Of a stretch of 64,000 nucleotides of DNA, positions 52,453 to 64,000 are shown one piece after another. Position 1 is the first letter of the stretch. Each line of letters opens with the position of its first letter. The stretch comes from Bacillus spizizenii TU-B-10 (GTDB taxonomy: Bacteria; Bacillota; Bacilli; Bacillales; Bacillaceae): positions 821,001 to 885,000 of the forward strand of contig NC_016047.1 of assembly GCF_000227465.1 (NCBI RefSeq), read 5' to 3'. The notes under the pieces were generated by a model, which saw only the letters and a program-made list of their open reading frames with translations, was not told the origin of the DNA and did no database searches. A program made the position numbers and the translations under genes.

Positions 52453-53558
52453 TGTATAAGATATTGCTAGCTGATGATGAGAGGATTATTCTTGACGGAA
52501 TGGCAGGAATCATTGAGTGGGAGGCGCTTGGAACTTCATTAATTGGCAAGGCGCAGAACGGGAATGAAGCATACGAGAAGATCTTACATAGGCAGCCGCA
52601 TATCGTCATTACAGATATCAAAATGCCCGGCATGGACGGGCTTGAGCTGATCAAAAAGGTGTCAGCCGTGAGTCCGTCGGTTCAATTTATCGTCCTGTCC
52701 GGGTTTGGGGAGTTTGAGTACGCGAAGGAAGCAATGAAATACGGGGTCAAGCATTATTTGCTGAAGCCTTGCAATGAACAGCAGATTATCAGTTCACTGG
52801 AGGAAATCATTGCCGAACTGAAGCAGCATGAGGTGCGGAAAAAGAAAACCGCTCATCTGAAACATGAGCTCGATCATATTCGTTCTTTTGCTGCCGATCA
52901 GTACTTGGAGGGGGTGATCGCCGGTGTGGCCCAGTTGTCTCCGCCGCCTTCACTTGCCGAAAAAAAGGTCCGCCTCCTGATCTTAAAAGGGGAGCAATCT
53001 ATTGATCTCACGGCCAGAAAGGCACTCGGGTCGGCGCTGACAGCGGTTTGCAGCAGCGGAGAATGGACCGTGCTCGCCGTGGAGGAAAATGCCGCTGAAA
53101 AGGCGGCGGACGTTTTCGCGGACCGCCAGATGGCAATCAGTCAGGCGGGAGAACTCCGGCACGCTGGGCAGCTGTTTCGCGACACAGCCGAAGCATCTGG
53201 TGACCTGCACGGAAGCGCAGTGATTTCGAAAATGATCAGGCTTGTTGCCGACGAACTCGGAAATCCGAATCTCTCCTTAAAATGGGCGGCGAAGGATATG
53301 CTGTTTATGAATCCTGATTATCTCGGGAAATTATTTAAACAGGAAACAGGAGAGAAATTTTCCCAATACGTTACACGAGTACGTCTTGAGCATGCGATGA
53401 AGCAGATGAAAATAAGGCGGGAAACGAGTGTATCAGAAATTGCAGAAGAAATTGGGTTTGGCGATAATCCGAAGTATTTCAGTCTCGTCTTTAAAAAATA
53501 TACCGGTCTGACACCGTCAGATTTCAGAAGAAAACAGGGAGGCGCTTCCGCAGGATAG
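52452..53558 (+). CDS. yesN: AraC-type response regulator YesN
   Basis: 368 residues from the ATG at 52452 (a GTG one codon upstream is the other option). A receiver domain with Asp55 in IVITDIKMPGMDG and the acidic pair DDE at 8-10 is followed by an AraC-type C-terminus (FKQETGEKFSQYVTRVRLEHAM and VSEIAEEIGFGDNPKYFSLVF). It is phosphorylated by YesM and should activate genes for rhamnogalacturonan uptake, including yesO. Confidence 0.93.
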   Translation: MYKILLADDERIILDGMAGIIEWEALGTSLIGKAQNGNEAYEKILHRQPHIVITDIKMPGMDGLELIKKVSAVSPSVQFIVLSGFGEFEYAKEAMKYGVKHYLLKPCNEQQIISSLEEIIAELKQHEVRKKKTAHLKHELDHIRSFAADQYLEGVIAGVAQLSPPPSLAEKKVRLLILKGEQSIDLTARKALGSALTAVCSSGEWTVLAVEENAAEKAADVFADRQMAISQAGELRHAGQLFRDTAEASGDLHGSAVISKMIRLVADELGNPNLSLKWAAKDMLFMNPDYLGKLFKQETGEKFSQYVTRVRLEHAMKQMKIRRETSVSEIAEEIGFGDNPKYFSLVFKKYTGLTPSDFRRKQGGASAG

Positions 53559-53628
53559 CCATCTCTGTTTTTTTTACTTTCGCCACTGTTTTTTGAGTGT
53601 TTCGCCCCATCCGAACACTTTAAAATAA

Positions 53629-54945
<1,317 letters not shown>

Positions 54946-54965
54946 CGGGAAATGGGGCTGATGCA

Positions 54966-55871
54966 ATGAAAAAAAGCCGGAGTATGAGAAAAGACAATCT
55001 GGCGGGATATGCTTTTATTTCTCCGTTTATTATCGGATTCCTATGTTTTACGGTGATTCCGATGGGGGCGTCCTTGTTTCTGTCCTTCACAAGCTATGAC
55101 TTGTTTACGGCGCCGAAATGGATCGGGCTCGATAACTACAAGGAAATGTTTACGGGTGACGAAAAGTATTGGCAGTCACTGAAGGTGACGTTTACGTATG
55201 TGCTTGCCGGGGTTCCGCTCCGCCTCGGCTTCGCGCTTTTTATCGCTGTCATTTTAAACAATGCATCAAAAGGAACGGCCATTTACAGAACGCTCTTTTA
55301 TCTGCCTTCGATCATCGGCGGGAGCGTGGCCGTGGCGATTATGTGGCGCAATATTTTTGGCAATGACGGGGTCATCAATGCGCTGCTGTTTTTTGTCGGG
55401 ATTGATCAAAAAATTCTTTGGTACCAGGACCCGACTAGCGCGTTGTGGACATTGATTCTGCTGTCCGTCTGGCAGTTCGGGTCATCGATGCTGATTTTTC
55501 TGGCCGGGCTGAAAAACATTCCGTCTTCGTATTTGGAAGCGGCAAGCGTGGATGGGGCAAATCGGGTGCAGCGTTTCTTTAAAATTACGCTTCCGATCCT
55601 CACGCCGATTATTTTCTTTAATCTTGTGATGCAGACGATTTCTGCTTTTATGACATTTACACCTGCCTATATCATCTCGAAGGGCGAGGGCGGGCCGCTT
55701 GACGGGACGCTTTTGTATTCGCTCTATTTGTTCCAGCGGGCGTTCAACTATTTTCAAATGGGCTACGCATCGGCGATGGCGTGGATCATGCTCATCATTG
55801 TCGGGCTGATTACGCTGATTTTGTTTAAAACATCGTCATATTGGGTTCATTACGAGTCAAAGGAGGAATGA
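54966..55871 (+). CDS. yesP: ABC sugar permease YesP
   Basis: 301 residues, six hydrophobic segments. The MalF-type EAA loop is EAASVDGANRVQRFFKITLPILTP. Forms the channel with YesQ. It follows yesO by 20 bases and precedes yesQ by three. Confidence 0.92.
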   Translation: MKKSRSMRKDNLAGYAFISPFIIGFLCFTVIPMGASLFLSFTSYDLFTAPKWIGLDNYKEMFTGDEKYWQSLKVTFTYVLAGVPLRLGFALFIAVILNNASKGTAIYRTLFYLPSIIGGSVAVAIMWRNIFGNDGVINALLFFVGIDQKILWYQDPTSALWTLILLSVWQFGSSMLIFLAGLKNIPSSYLEAASVDGANRVQRFFKITLPILTPIIFFNLVMQTISAFMTFTPAYIISKGEGGPLDGTLLYSLYLFQRAFNYFQMGYASAMAWIMLIIVGLITLILFKTSSYWVHYESKEE

Positions 55872-55874
55872 CGG

Positions 55875-56765
55875 ATGGAGCCGGTCAACCAGCCTGTCAG
55901 AGAAGCCCCGGTTTTTGAGAGAAAAAAAGCCGGGCGCGTCAGGCCCAAACGCATACTGTTCCATGTTTTTACGGCATCGCTGGCAGTGTTATTGCTGTAC
56001 CCGGTCATTTGGCTGTTTGTCAGCTCGTTTAAGGAAAGCTCCAGTATTTTTACAACCTCTCATTCTCTCATTCCCGATCCTTTTATTCTCAGCAACTATG
56101 CTGAAGGATGGAAGGGCATTGCGGGGCAGCCGTTTCTGACCTTTATTAAAAACTCGGCGATCATTGTCGGCCTGTCAACAATCGGCGCCGTCCTGTCATC
56201 GGCTGTCATTGCGTACGGATTTGCGCGCATCCCGTTTAAGGGGAAAGCGTTTTGGTTCGCCTGCATGATGGGGACGTTAATGCTGCCGCATGAGGTGCTG
56301 ATGATTCCGCAGTACATTTTGTTTGCGAAATTAGACTGGCTGAATTCTTTTAAACCGATTGTCGTTCCGCAATTTTTCGGGCATGCATTTTTTATTTTTC
56401 TGATGATCCAGTTTATCCGGACGATTCCCGTGGAGCTGGATGAAGCCGCGCGAATCGATGGCTGCGGGCGCTTTGCCTGCTTTTGGCGGATCATTCTTCC
56501 GCTGATTGCCCCAGCGCTTGCGACGTCTGCGATTTTCTCCTTCTATTGGAAGTGGGAGGAGCTGATTCAGCCGCTCCTGTATTTGAATAAGCCGGAGCTT
56601 TATCCAGTTTCGCTTGCGCTGAAGCTTTTCCTCGATACGGAATCTGCTTCGAACTGGGGCGCGATGTTTGCTATGTCGGCCGTCTCGTTATTGCCTGTGA
56701 TTCTTGTATTCTTTTTGTTTCAGAAATATATCGTTCAGGGCATCAGTACGACCGGATTAAAATAA
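55875..56765 (+). CDS. yesQ: ABC sugar permease YesQ
   Basis: 296 residues, MalG-type. The EAA loop is [24 protein letters not shown] and the C-terminus ends QGISTTGLK, a typical motif. Works with YesP to import oligosaccharides. Confidence 0.92.
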   Translation: MEPVNQPVREAPVFERKKAGRVRPKRILFHVFTASLAVLLLYPVIWLFVSSFKESSSIFTTSHSLIPDPFILSNYAEGWKGIAGQPFLTFIKNSAIIVGLSTIGAVLSSAVIAYGFARIPFKGKAFWFACMMGTLMLPHEVLMIPQYILFAKLDWLNSFKPIVVPQFFGHAFFIFLMIQFIRTIPVELDEAARIDGCGRFACFWRIILPLIAPALATSAIFSFYWKWEELIQPLLYLNKPELYPVSLALKLFLDTESASNWGAMFAMSAVSLLPVILVFFLFQKYIVQGISTTGLK

Positions 56766-56781
56766 AAAAGGAGTGTTGCAG

Positions 56782-57816
56782 ATGGCACAGCTTATCTTTG
56801 ACGAAGAAAAGGTGACGTCCGTCATTGACCGGATCGTGAAACGGACATTTCAGATGGATTTTGCGTGGGATTGGCCGGGCGGCGTCGCGTTTTACGGCGT
56901 GGCGGAGGCTTATGAAGCGACGGAAAACGAGGAATATATCAATCTGTTAAAAACGTGGGTGGATGAGCAGCTGGAGGATGGGCTGCCGCCGCTTTCGATC
57001 AACGGGGTTTCCATCGGACATACGCTTTTGTTCCTCCACAAGGTGACGGGTGATCACGTATATTTGGAAACAGCGTGCGAGATGGCGGAGTATGTGCTGC
57101 ATAAAGCGCCGCGCTTTGGCGAGGGGATTCTTCAGCATACGGTTAATTCGACAGAGTACGTGTTTCCTGAACAGGCATGGGCGGATACGCTGATGATGGC
57201 GGGACTGTTTATGCTGAGAATCGGGCGGGTGATGGAGCGTGAGGATTATTTTGAAGACGGCCTGCGCCAGTTTCACGGACATGAAGACGTGCTTCAGGAC
57301 CCTGTCACGAATTTGTACTACCACGCCTGGGACAATAAAGCGCAAAATCATCTGTCGGGGATTTATTGGGGCAGGGCGAACGGCTGGGCGGCACTTACGA
57401 TGGCGAAGGCGCTCCCGCTCATTGAGGTGACGCATCCTTCCTTTATGATCATCGACGGATCGCTCAGAGATCAGCTAAGCACGCTCGTCCGGCTTCAGGA
57501 CGATACAGGGCTGTGGCATACCATTTTGGATGACCCGGATTCATATCTCGAAGTTTCGGCATCGGCTGGCATTGCCTCTGCTCTGCTGTCGAACGGAAAG
57601 CTGTATACGAAATATGTGCAGAAATCGCTTGCCGCCATTTTGGATGCGGTAGAAGAGGACGGACGGGTCAGCAAGGTATCGGCCGGAACAGCCGTCATGA
57701 AAAATGCAGAAGGATACAAACAGGTGCCTTACAAACGAATACAAGGATGGGGACAGGGACTTGCGCTGACGTTTCTTGCTGATGTGTTGAGAACGAAAAA
57801 ACGCGTGTATCAGTAA
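56782..57816 (+). CDS. yesR: Unsaturated rhamnogalacturonyl hydrolase YesR (GH105)
   Basis: 344 residues from the ATG at 56782 after GGAGTG; the ATG at 56773 was rejected. An alpha/alpha-barrel GH105 enzyme. It cleaves the unsaturated galacturonyl residue left by lyases on rhamnogalacturonan fragments. Catalytic Asp135 lies in FPEQAWADTLMMAG, and WGRANGWAAL is conserved. Cytoplasmic. Confidence 0.94.
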   Translation: MAQLIFDEEKVTSVIDRIVKRTFQMDFAWDWPGGVAFYGVAEAYEATENEEYINLLKTWVDEQLEDGLPPLSINGVSIGHTLLFLHKVTGDHVYLETACEMAEYVLHKAPRFGEGILQHTVNSTEYVFPEQAWADTLMMAGLFMLRIGRVMEREDYFEDGLRQFHGHEDVLQDPVTNLYYHAWDNKAQNHLSGIYWGRANGWAALTMAKALPLIEVTHPSFMIIDGSLRDQLSTLVRLQDDTGLWHTILDDPDSYLEVSASAGIASALLSNGKLYTKYVQKSLAAILDAVEEDGRVSKVSAGTAVMKNAEGYKQVPYKRIQGWGQGLALTFLADVLRTKKRVYQ

Positions 57817-57837
57817 AGATGGGGCGGGGGGAAAGGG

Positions 57838-60123
57838 ATGAAAAAACAGCCTCAACAGAAGGAACGGGTTTCACGCTGGAAGGGAACGTATTTCAAAAGA
57901 AACTTTGTCTTCATTTTGCTGATTGCCTGTATTCCCGGATTGCTGACTGGCGGCGCTATCTACTTTCTTTCGATCGATAAGGTAGAGAAAGAGCTGCAGA
58001 GATCACATGAAACACAGGTGGCGCGTGAAGTCAGCCGAATGGATGAGAAACTGGGAGTGCTGGAGCTGACTCTCACCCAGATGGCATATGATTCTTCGCT
58101 GATGAACGGATTGGCCGAGAGGGATTTGGAGAAAGACTTTACGTTCTCCTATCAATTAACGAAAAAACTGTTTCTTTTACGGGACCAGCAGCCGCTGATC
58201 GAGCAGGCTTCCATCTTTCTGAACAGCCCCCGGCCTCTTGTACTGAGCCCTGAATACAGCGCTTTGACAGAACAGGAGGCGCTTCGCAAGTATCGCTCGC
58301 TGCTTGCCTCAGACAACAGTATTTATTGGAACCGATCCGGAAATCAAGCGATGCTGATCCAGCTCATTCCGGGCGCAGCGGAGAAACCGTTCGGCGCGAT
58401 CATGCTGGCGGTTGATCCGAAAGAAATGGAGTCCATCCTACAAAGCTTGTCCCCTTATCCTGATGGCAGTGCGCTGCTTCTGGATCAAAATCAGGAGGTG
58501 CTTTTTCACGAGGGAGAAATAGATTTTGAAAAGACTTTACTTCAAGAGGTAAAAAAACAGCCGAAAGAGAAAGGCCATTTTCAGATGGAATGGGACGGCA
58601 AGGTGTATTCCGTCTCATTTGGAGAAATGAACCGCATGCATCAGCAGTGGACCTTTGTGTCAGCGGCGCCTCTTTCAGCCATTACAGCGCCGATGGTGTT
58701 TTTATCAAAAGTGATCATCGTGATGCTTGTCATTTGCATCTGCTTGGCGGTGTGCATGACGTGGTATGCATCAAAAAAAATCTATCGCCCCATTCAGCAT
58801 TTGCTTGGCTTGTTTACCGGGGGAGAGAAGAAAACATGGCAGGCGTCCGGGCAGGATGAATTCAAGTGGATTGAAAAGCGATGGCATGATCTATCCCTTG
58901 AAAGCCAGAAACTTCAAAAGCAGCTCCTGCGGCAGACACCCCATATGAAAAAGAGTTTCTTTCAGCACCTCTTGCAGGGCGATTTTTACTATGACAACGA
59001 GAAAAGCCTCAGATCGCGGATGGAGGAGGCTGGATGGAGCATCGGAGAAAATGTGTTTCAGGTGCTTGATCTTCAGGTAACAGGCCTCCGCTGTGAAAAA
59101 AGCATCTTTCGTGCCGGTGATGAACAGCTTGCTGTATTTACGCTGACCAATCTGGCCGAGGAGCTTGCGGCAAAACGCTGTTTTCAGACCTCTATTCTTG
59201 ATATCGGCCGGCTTTCCGTCACCTTGCTTGTGATGAAAACAAACAGCTCTGATCTGAAGGCGTATGTAAAAGAGCTGGCACGCCAATTTGACGATGTTAC
59301 CGGATTAAGCCTGACCGGAACGATGAGCAGGAAGACGGAGCGTGTCACGGAGATCCCTGCTTTATTCCAAGATGTAAAAAGCGGTAAATCCCGCAGGCAG
59401 TTTGCCAACCGGCATCAGGTGCTTGATTTGCAGGCCGACTTCCCTCAGGGTGAGCAATCCGCCCCTTATTATCCTTTTGAACTGGAAAAACAAATTGTTC
59501 AGGCCATCCGGCTGGAAAGAAAACAGGAGGTCGAGGAATTGATACGTGTATGCATGGAGGACCTGGCGGAAAAGGCGGTCATAGACAGGCATGTGCACTC
59601 CGCCCTGATTCAGCTGTTTTCCCGCATTCAGGAGGATATTTTGCATTCCGGGCTCAATCCGAGTGACCTATTTCAGCATCGGGAGCTGCTTCTTGACATT
59701 TCAGAATTGCGCGAACCTAATGAAGCAACGGCCTGGCTGATGGATGCTGTGGTGACGCCTTACCTTTCCAAGCTTGAGGGCAGAAAAAACAGACAGCAAA
59801 AGCAGCTGGCGGATCGTGTCATCGCCATGATTCACGAACAGTATATGGCGGATATTTCGCTGGAAAGCTGTGCCGATGCGCTCGGCATGAATTCATATAC
59901 GTTAAGCAAGGCATTTAAGCAAGTGACCGGCATTAATTTTATAGATTATGTGACCCAAATCAGAATCGAAAAGGCGAAAGAGCTGCTGGTGAATACGAAT
60001 AAAAAAATTCATGACGTGTCGGAAGAAGTCGGCTACCGCCACAATTACTTCAATCGGATTTTTAAAAAACAGGTCGGCATGCCGCCTGGTGTCTTCAGGC
60101 AAATGTATCAGGAAACGCCGTGA
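57838..60123 (+). CDS. yesS: AraC-family regulator with sensor domain YesS
   Basis: 761 residues. Two membrane segments (about 22-46 and 283-306) bracket an outside sensor domain. The C-terminal AraC domain (about 660-761) has [25 protein letters not shown] and [25 protein letters not shown]. It is a one-piece sensor-activator, probably of the rhamnogalacturonan genes downstream, parallel to YesMN. It overlaps no neighbour; yesT starts 16 bases after its stop. Confidence 0.9.
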   Translation: MKKQPQQKERVSRWKGTYFKRNFVFILLIACIPGLLTGGAIYFLSIDKVEKELQRSHETQVAREVSRMDEKLGVLELTLTQMAYDSSLMNGLAERDLEKDFTFSYQLTKKLFLLRDQQPLIEQASIFLNSPRPLVLSPEYSALTEQEALRKYRSLLASDNSIYWNRSGNQAMLIQLIPGAAEKPFGAIMLAVDPKEMESILQSLSPYPDGSALLLDQNQEVLFHEGEIDFEKTLLQEVKKQPKEKGHFQMEWDGKVYSVSFGEMNRMHQQWTFVSAAPLSAITAPMVFLSKVIIVMLVICICLAVCMTWYASKKIYRPIQHLLGLFTGGEKKTWQASGQDEFKWIEKRWHDLSLESQKLQKQLLRQTPHMKKSFFQHLLQGDFYYDNEKSLRSRMEEAGWSIGENVFQVLDLQVTGLRCEKSIFRAGDEQLAVFTLTNLAEELAAKRCFQTSILDIGRLSVTLLVMKTNSSDLKAYVKELARQFDDVTGLSLTGTMSRKTERVTEIPALFQDVKSGKSRRQFANRHQVLDLQADFPQGEQSAPYYPFELEKQIVQAIRLERKQEVEELIRVCMEDLAEKAVIDRHVHSALIQLFSRIQEDILHSGLNPSDLFQHRELLLDISELREPNEATAWLMDAVVTPYLSKLEGRKNRQQKQLADRVIAMIHEQYMADISLESCADALGMNSYTLSKAFKQVTGINFIDYVTQIRIEKAKELLVNTNKKIHDVSEEVGYRHNYFNRIFKKQVGMPPGVFRQMYQETP

Positions 60124-60139
60124 AAGGAGAGAACATGTG

Positions 60140-60835
60140 ATGGAGAAACCGATTCAAGTGTTTTTAGCGGGGGATTCCACCGTGAGTGACTGCCCGCCTC
60201 ATGAAGCGCCGATGGCGGGGTGGGGGCAGGTATTCGGGCAATTGTTTTCTGAAGATGTGAAGGTGCACAATCACGCCAAAGGAGGGGCAAGCACCAATTC
60301 TTTTGTGGAGGAAGGAAGGCTTCAGGCGATTGCCGAGCGCATCAGACAGGGCGATTATTTGTTTATTCAATTCGGCCACAATGACCAGAAACCGCGCGGG
60401 ACGAAGCCGTACTCTACGTTTCAGCAATTTCTCACCCTGTTTGCAGATACGGCACGCGAAAAGGGAGCGCATCCTGTCTTTGTCACATCGGTGCAGCGCC
60501 GCCGTTTTGATGAAAACGGACGGATCGAGCATACACTTGGCGAGTACCCTGATGCGATGAAAGCACTGGCGAAGGAGCTTGATGTGCCTGTGATTGATCT
60601 GCTGGCAAAAACAAAAGAGCTCTATGAAGCATACGGACCGGAGGAGTCGAAAAGATTGTTCGTTTGGTTTCAGCCGAATGAACATCCGAATTATCCGGAC
60701 GGCATTGAGGACAATACGCATTTTTCAGAAAAAGGGGCAATGGAGGTTGCGAAGCTTGTGGCAGAAGGCATTGAAGAACTCGGTCTTCCGCTGAAGGATC
60801 ATCTCGTGAGCCGGGAGGGAAAAGAATATGTATAA
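60140..60835 (+). CDS. yesT: Rhamnogalacturonan acetylesterase YesT (SGNH hydrolase)
   Basis: 231 residues from the ATG at 60140 after AAAGGAGAG; a longer frame from 60011 lies inside yesS and was rejected. SGNH motifs: Ser13 in FLAGDSTVSD, Gly49 in AKGGASTN, Asn81 in GHNDQK and Asp191/His194 in DNTHFSEKGA. Removes acetyl groups from rhamnogalacturonan fragments. No signal peptide, so cytoplasmic. Confidence 0.93.
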   Translation: MEKPIQVFLAGDSTVSDCPPHEAPMAGWGQVFGQLFSEDVKVHNHAKGGASTNSFVEEGRLQAIAERIRQGDYLFIQFGHNDQKPRGTKPYSTFQQFLTLFADTAREKGAHPVFVTSVQRRRFDENGRIEHTLGEYPDAMKALAKELDVPVIDLLAKTKELYEAYGPEESKRLFVWFQPNEHPNYPDGIEDNTHFSEKGAMEVAKLVAEGIEELGLPLKDHLVSREGKEYV

Positions 60836-61490
60836 GGAAGGCGCGTGCCTGTACCGCAATCCGCTCCGGTCAGCAAGCGATGTGAAGGACTGGCGGATGG
60901 AGGGAGGCGGACAGATCACATTTGACGATCACCGCTTGCATCTGTCGCATGTTCAGGACGAAGCACACTTTGTCTATTGGTGCCCGGAAACGTTTCCGGA
61001 TGGCATCATTGTGACGTGGGACTTCTCTCCGATTGAGCAGCCTGGGTTGTGTATGCTGTTTTTTGCCGCTGCGGGGATTGGAGGCGAAGATTTGTTTGAT
61101 CCAAGTCTCAAGAAAAGAACGGGAAAATACCCTGAATATCATTCGGGGGATATCAATGCGCTCCACCTGTCGTATTTCCGCAGAAAATACGCGGAGGAAA
61201 GAGCGTTCCGCACCTGCAATTTAAGAAAAAGCCGCGGTTTCCATCTCGCCACGATGGGAGCCGATCCGCTCCCATCTCCAGACGACGCTGATTCCCCGTA
61301 TCATATGAAGCTCATTAAAGACAAAGGCTATGTGCACTTTTCAATCAATGATTTGCCCGTTCTTGAATGGATGGACGACGGCAGCACCTACGGGTCTGTG
61401 TTAACAAAAGGGAAAATCGGGTTCCGGCAGATGGCGCCCATGAAAGCCGCTTATCGAGATTTTGCTGTGCATCAAGCGGTGAGAAGATGA
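60828..61490 (+). CDS. yesU: DUF1961 beta-sandwich protein YesU
   Basis: 220 residues, starting inside yesT. DUF1961, a concanavalin-like jelly roll: HFVYWCPETFPDGIIVTWDFSP and HSGDINALHLSYFRRK. A carbohydrate-binding or lyase role is likely but not shown. No signal peptide. Overlaps yesV by four bases. Confidence 0.88.
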   Translation: MYKEGACLYRNPLRSASDVKDWRMEGGGQITFDDHRLHLSHVQDEAHFVYWCPETFPDGIIVTWDFSPIEQPGLCMLFFAAAGIGGEDLFDPSLKKRTGKYPEYHSGDINALHLSYFRRKYAEERAFRTCNLRKSRGFHLATMGADPLPSPDDADSPYHMKLIKDKGYVHFSINDLPVLEWMDDGSTYGSVLTKGKIGFRQMAPMKAAYRDFAVHQAVRR

Positions 61491-62113
61491 GGACGACGGT
61501 AACGGATGCGCTTTATGCAGGCTGTGAAGCGGTGGTGAAAATTGCGTGGCTCAACGGGCTGTGGCTGTTGTTTACGCTTTTGGGCGGCGTTCTTTTCGGA
61601 TGGGCGCCGAGCACTGCCGCGATGTGTGCCGTCATACGGAAATGGCTGATGGGGCAAAAGGATATCGCGGTGTTTCCGTTATTTCTCGATACCTACAAAA
61701 AAGAGTTTCTCAAGGTCAATGCAATTGGACTGGCGTTTGCGGCTCTTTTGCTCATATTGTCCGCGAATTATCATTATTTTTCTGCAAGTACGGATTGGCT
61801 GTCCTTTACCGTAACAAGCTGCACGTTGCTTGCGGGGCTTTTGTATATCATTGCGCTGATGTATGTATTTCCCCTTTATGTGCATTACCAGCTCCCGCTT
61901 CGCAAATATATTCCGCAAGCGCTGCTGTTTGGCGCCATGCGGCCGCTGACGACCGGATGTATGCTGATCGGGTGCGGGTTTGTCCTTTACCTGCTGTATA
62001 CGCTCCCGGGCTTGATCCCATTTTACGGCCCATGTTTATTTGGGCTAGTGTCGATGTTTTTTGCTCTCAGAGGATTTCAAAAGACGGAGGCCCAGCACTA
62101 CCAAGCCGGGTAA
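61487..62113 (+). CDS. yesV: DUF624 membrane protein YesV
   Basis: 208 residues from the ATGA overlap at 61487. Paralogue of YesL: LNGLWLLFTLLGGVLFGWAPSTAAMCAV aligns with LNVLWILFSLAGLVVFGVMPATAAMFSV. About five membrane segments. Role unknown. Overlaps the end of yesU. Confidence 0.88.
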   Translation: MRTTVTDALYAGCEAVVKIAWLNGLWLLFTLLGGVLFGWAPSTAAMCAVIRKWLMGQKDIAVFPLFLDTYKKEFLKVNAIGLAFAALLLILSANYHYFSASTDWLSFTVTSCTLLAGLLYIIALMYVFPLYVHYQLPLRKYIPQALLFGAMRPLTTGCMLIGCGFVLYLLYTLPGLIPFYGPCLFGLVSMFFALRGFQKTEAQHYQAG

Positions 62114-62215
62114 CAAAAAAATGACAATCGCGCAAAAAAGTGCAGTGTCCGAAAAAGGCAGATGCAAAAAAGTGTAATTGAAGACAGCTCACAAAGCGCA
62201 TAAAATCCAATTTAA

Positions 62216-62227
62216 GTAAGCGCTTAC
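62216..62227 (+). promoter_or_regulatory. cre site before yesW
   Basis: GTAAGCGCTTAC, a perfect 12-bp palindrome with the central CG of CcpA cre sites, 24 bases before yesW. Predicts glucose repression of the lyase. Confidence 0.75.
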
Positions 62228-62251
62228 AGAAAAATGAGAAGGAGCTGTCTG

Positions 62252-64000
62252 ATGATTAAACGAAGGAAACGCATATTTACCGCTGTTACGTTGCTGGTCT
62301 TGTTGGTGATGGGAGCCTCTGTATGTCCTGTGAAAGCAGAAGGAGCAGCGCGGCAGATGGAAGCGCTGAACCGGGGGCTTGTGGCGGTCAAGACGGACGG
62401 CGGCATTTTTGTCAGCTGGCGGTTTCTTGGCACTGAAAACGCATCTGTTTCGTTCAATGTGTACAGAGACGGACAAAAGCTGAATGCTGCGCCTGTCAAA
62501 ACCACGAACTATGTGGATAAAAACGGATCGGCGGGCTCAACGTATACGGTTCGGGCTGTCGTAAACGGTACCGAACAGGCGGCTTCTGAAAAAGCCTCCG
62601 TATGGGCGCAGCCGTATCATTCCGTCCCGCTGGATAAACCGGCTGGCGGCACGACGCCAAAGGGTGAAGCTTACACCTACAGCGCCAATGACGCAAGTGT
62701 TGGCGATGTGGATGGTGACGGGCAATACGAGCTGATCCTGAAATGGGACCCGTCTAATTCAAAGGACAACTCACAGGATGGCTATACGGGTGACGTACTG
62801 ATTGACGCCTATAAACTTGACGGAACGAAGCTATGGCGGATCAATCTCGGCAAAAACATCAGAGCGGGAGCGCACTACACCCAGTTTATGGTGTATGACC
62901 TTGATGGTGACGGAAAAGCGGAAGTGGCGATGAAAACGGCAGACGGGACAAAAGACGGCACGGGCAAAGTGATTGGAAATGCCACTGCTGATTACAGAAA
63001 TGAACAGGGGCGTGTGCTTTCAGGGCCGGAATACCTTACTGTGTTTCAAGGTGCAACCGGGAAAGAGCTTGTCACAACAAACTTTGAACCGGCCCGCGGC
63101 AATGTGTCAGATTGGGGAGACAGCTACGGCAACCGGGTTGACCGTTTTCTCGCCGGCATTGCCTACCTCGACGGACAGCGGCCGAGCCTGATCATGACCA
63201 GAGGGTATTATGCCAAAACCGCGCTTGTCGCCTATAACTTCAGAGACGGAAAGCTGTCAAAGCTTTGGACGTTCGATTCTTCGAAGTCTGGAAATGAGGC
63301 GTTTGCCGGACAGGGGAATCACAGCCTGAGCATCGCTGATGTTGACGGGGACGGAAAGGATGAGATCATTTTCGGCTCAATGGCTGTTGATCATGATGGA
63401 AAAGGCATGTATTCAACTGGCTTAGGCCACGGGGATGCCCTCCATACCGGGGATCTTGATCCGAGCCGGCCGGGTCTTGAGGTGTTTCAAGTTCATGAGG
63501 ACAAAAATGCAAAATACGGCTTATCCTTCCGTGATGCGGCAACCGGAAAAATCCTTTGGGGCGTTCATGCAGGCAAGGATGTAGGCCGGGGGATGGCTGC
63601 TGATATTGACCCGCGTTATCCGGGACAGGAAGTGTGGGCAAACGGTTCTCTTTACACAGCGAAAGGCGTCAAAATCGGAAGCAGTGTTCCGTCATCGACC
63701 AACTTCGGCATCTGGTGGGACGGCGACTTACTGCGGGAACAGCTGGACAGCAACCGAATCGATAAGTGGGATTATCAAAACGGTGTATCGAAAAATATGC
63801 TGACTGCATCAGGCGCGGCCGCCAACAACGGCACAAAGGCAACGCCGGCACTTCAGGCTGATCTGCTTGGGGACTGGCGTGAGGAAGTCGTGTGGAGAAC
63901 AGAGGACAGCAGTGCGCTCCGCATTTACACGACAACCATTCCGACTGAGCATAGGCTGTACACGCTGATGCACGATCCTGTGTACCGGCTTGGCATCGCC
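62252..64000 (+). CDS. yesW: Rhamnogalacturonan endolyase YesW (PL11), 5' part
   Basis: 583 codons from the ATG at 62252 after AGAAGGAG, running off the window; the full protein is about 620 residues. A signal peptide (MIKRRKRIFTAVTLLVLLVM, then SVCPVKAEG) sends it outside. It is a polysaccharide lyase family 11 eight-bladed propeller. Repeated calcium-binding motifs DVDGDGQYE, DLDGDGKAE and DVDGDGKDE are visible. It cleaves rhamnogalacturonan I by beta-elimination. It should supply the oligosaccharides taken up by YesOPQ. Confidence 0.94.
   Translation, partial: MIKRRKRIFTAVTLLVLLVMGASVCPVKAEGAARQMEALNRGLVAVKTDGGIFVSWRFLGTENASVSFNVYRDGQKLNAAPVKTTNYVDKNGSAGSTYTVRAVVNGTEQAASEKASVWAQPYHSVPLDKPAGGTTPKGEAYTYSANDASVGDVDGDGQYELILKWDPSNSKDNSQDGYTGDVLIDAYKLDGTKLWRINLGKNIRAGAHYTQFMVYDLDGDGKAEVAMKTADGTKDGTGKVIGNATADYRNEQGRVLSGPEYLTVFQGATGKELVTTNFEPARGNVSDWGDSYGNRVDRFLAGIAYLDGQRPSLIMTRGYYAKTALVAYNFRDGKLSKLWTFDSSKSGNEAFAGQGNHSLSIADVDGDGKDEIIFGSMAVDHDGKGMYSTGLGHGDALHTGDLDPSRPGLEVFQVHEDKNAKYGLSFRDAATGKILWGVHAGKDVGRGMAADIDPRYPGQEVWANGSLYTAKGVKIGSSVPSSTNFGIWWDGDLLREQLDSNRIDKWDYQNGVSKNMLTASGAAANNGTKATPALQADLLGDWREEVVWRTEDSSALRIYTTTIPTEHRLYTLMHDPVYRLGIA

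Noticed and set aside
60011..60139. Longer N-terminus for yesT
   Set aside because: The extension lies inside yesS in another frame and is rich in Arg and Lys; a clear ribosome-binding site precedes the ATG at 60140.

Overview
The window is a chromosomal segment of a Bacillus of the B. subtilis group. The gene order (pur operon, pcrB-pcrA-ligA, opuE, gatCAB, swrC, rlmCD, rapH-phrH, cotJ, yesLMNOPQRSTUVW) and nearly every product match what I remember of B. subtilis 168. Scattered substitutions and a different accessory segment suggest another strain or a close sister species. Gene symbols come from recognising the proteins, not from a database search.

Layout. (1) 1-9155: the 3' part of the purine biosynthesis operon, from the end of purC through purS, purQ, purL, purF, purM, purN, purH and purD. 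Most junctions overlap, and a strong terminator closes the operon. (2) 9194-13154: an Lrp-type regulator facing an amino-acid permease, a small DUF2892 membrane protein and an adenine-deaminase-like amidohydrolase. (3) 13181-23743: a housekeeping block with yerB, yerC and convergent yerD, then pcrB, pcrA, ligA and camS-like yerH, and the kinase-like yerI. (4) 23781-29685: sapB and opuE on the minus strand, then gatCAB for Gln-tRNA formation. (5) 29723-36346: the divergent pair yerO (TetR) and swrC (RND pump), then dgkB and rlmCD.

(6) 36446-41880 is the accessory island and the least ordinary part of the window. It is mostly AT-rich. It holds a lone MrcB-N/HNH nuclease-like gene, a degenerate ORF, an LXG polymorphic toxin of the YeeF type with a downstream immunity gene, a frameshifted small gene, and a PD-(D/E)XK-DUF5655 protein. 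The toxin carries a conserved YeeF N-terminus fused to a C-terminal domain that differs from the 168 YeeF nuclease as I remember it, and its partner looks like Imm22/DUF4284 rather than YezG. This is the best candidate for strain-specific conflict or defence biology.

(7) 41984-49879: a membrane-anchored orphan, the rapH-phrH quorum-sensing cassette, yeeI (YebC/TACO1 family), the spore-coat gene yeeK, a TetR-controlled yezE-yesE-yesF operon with a clear operator over its promoter, cotJABC and the acetyltransferase yesJ. (8) 50099-64000: the rhamnogalacturonan (pectin) utilisation locus. It encodes a membrane protein, a two-component system (YesMN), an ABC importer (YesOPQ), an unsaturated rhamnogalacturonyl hydrolase (YesR), an AraC-type regulator (YesS), a deacetylase (YesT), YesU, YesV and the start of the PL11 endolyase YesW, which runs off the window. 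CcpA-type cre palindromes lie in front of yesO and yesW, so catabolite repression is likely. No tRNA, rRNA, CRISPR array or insertion sequence was seen.
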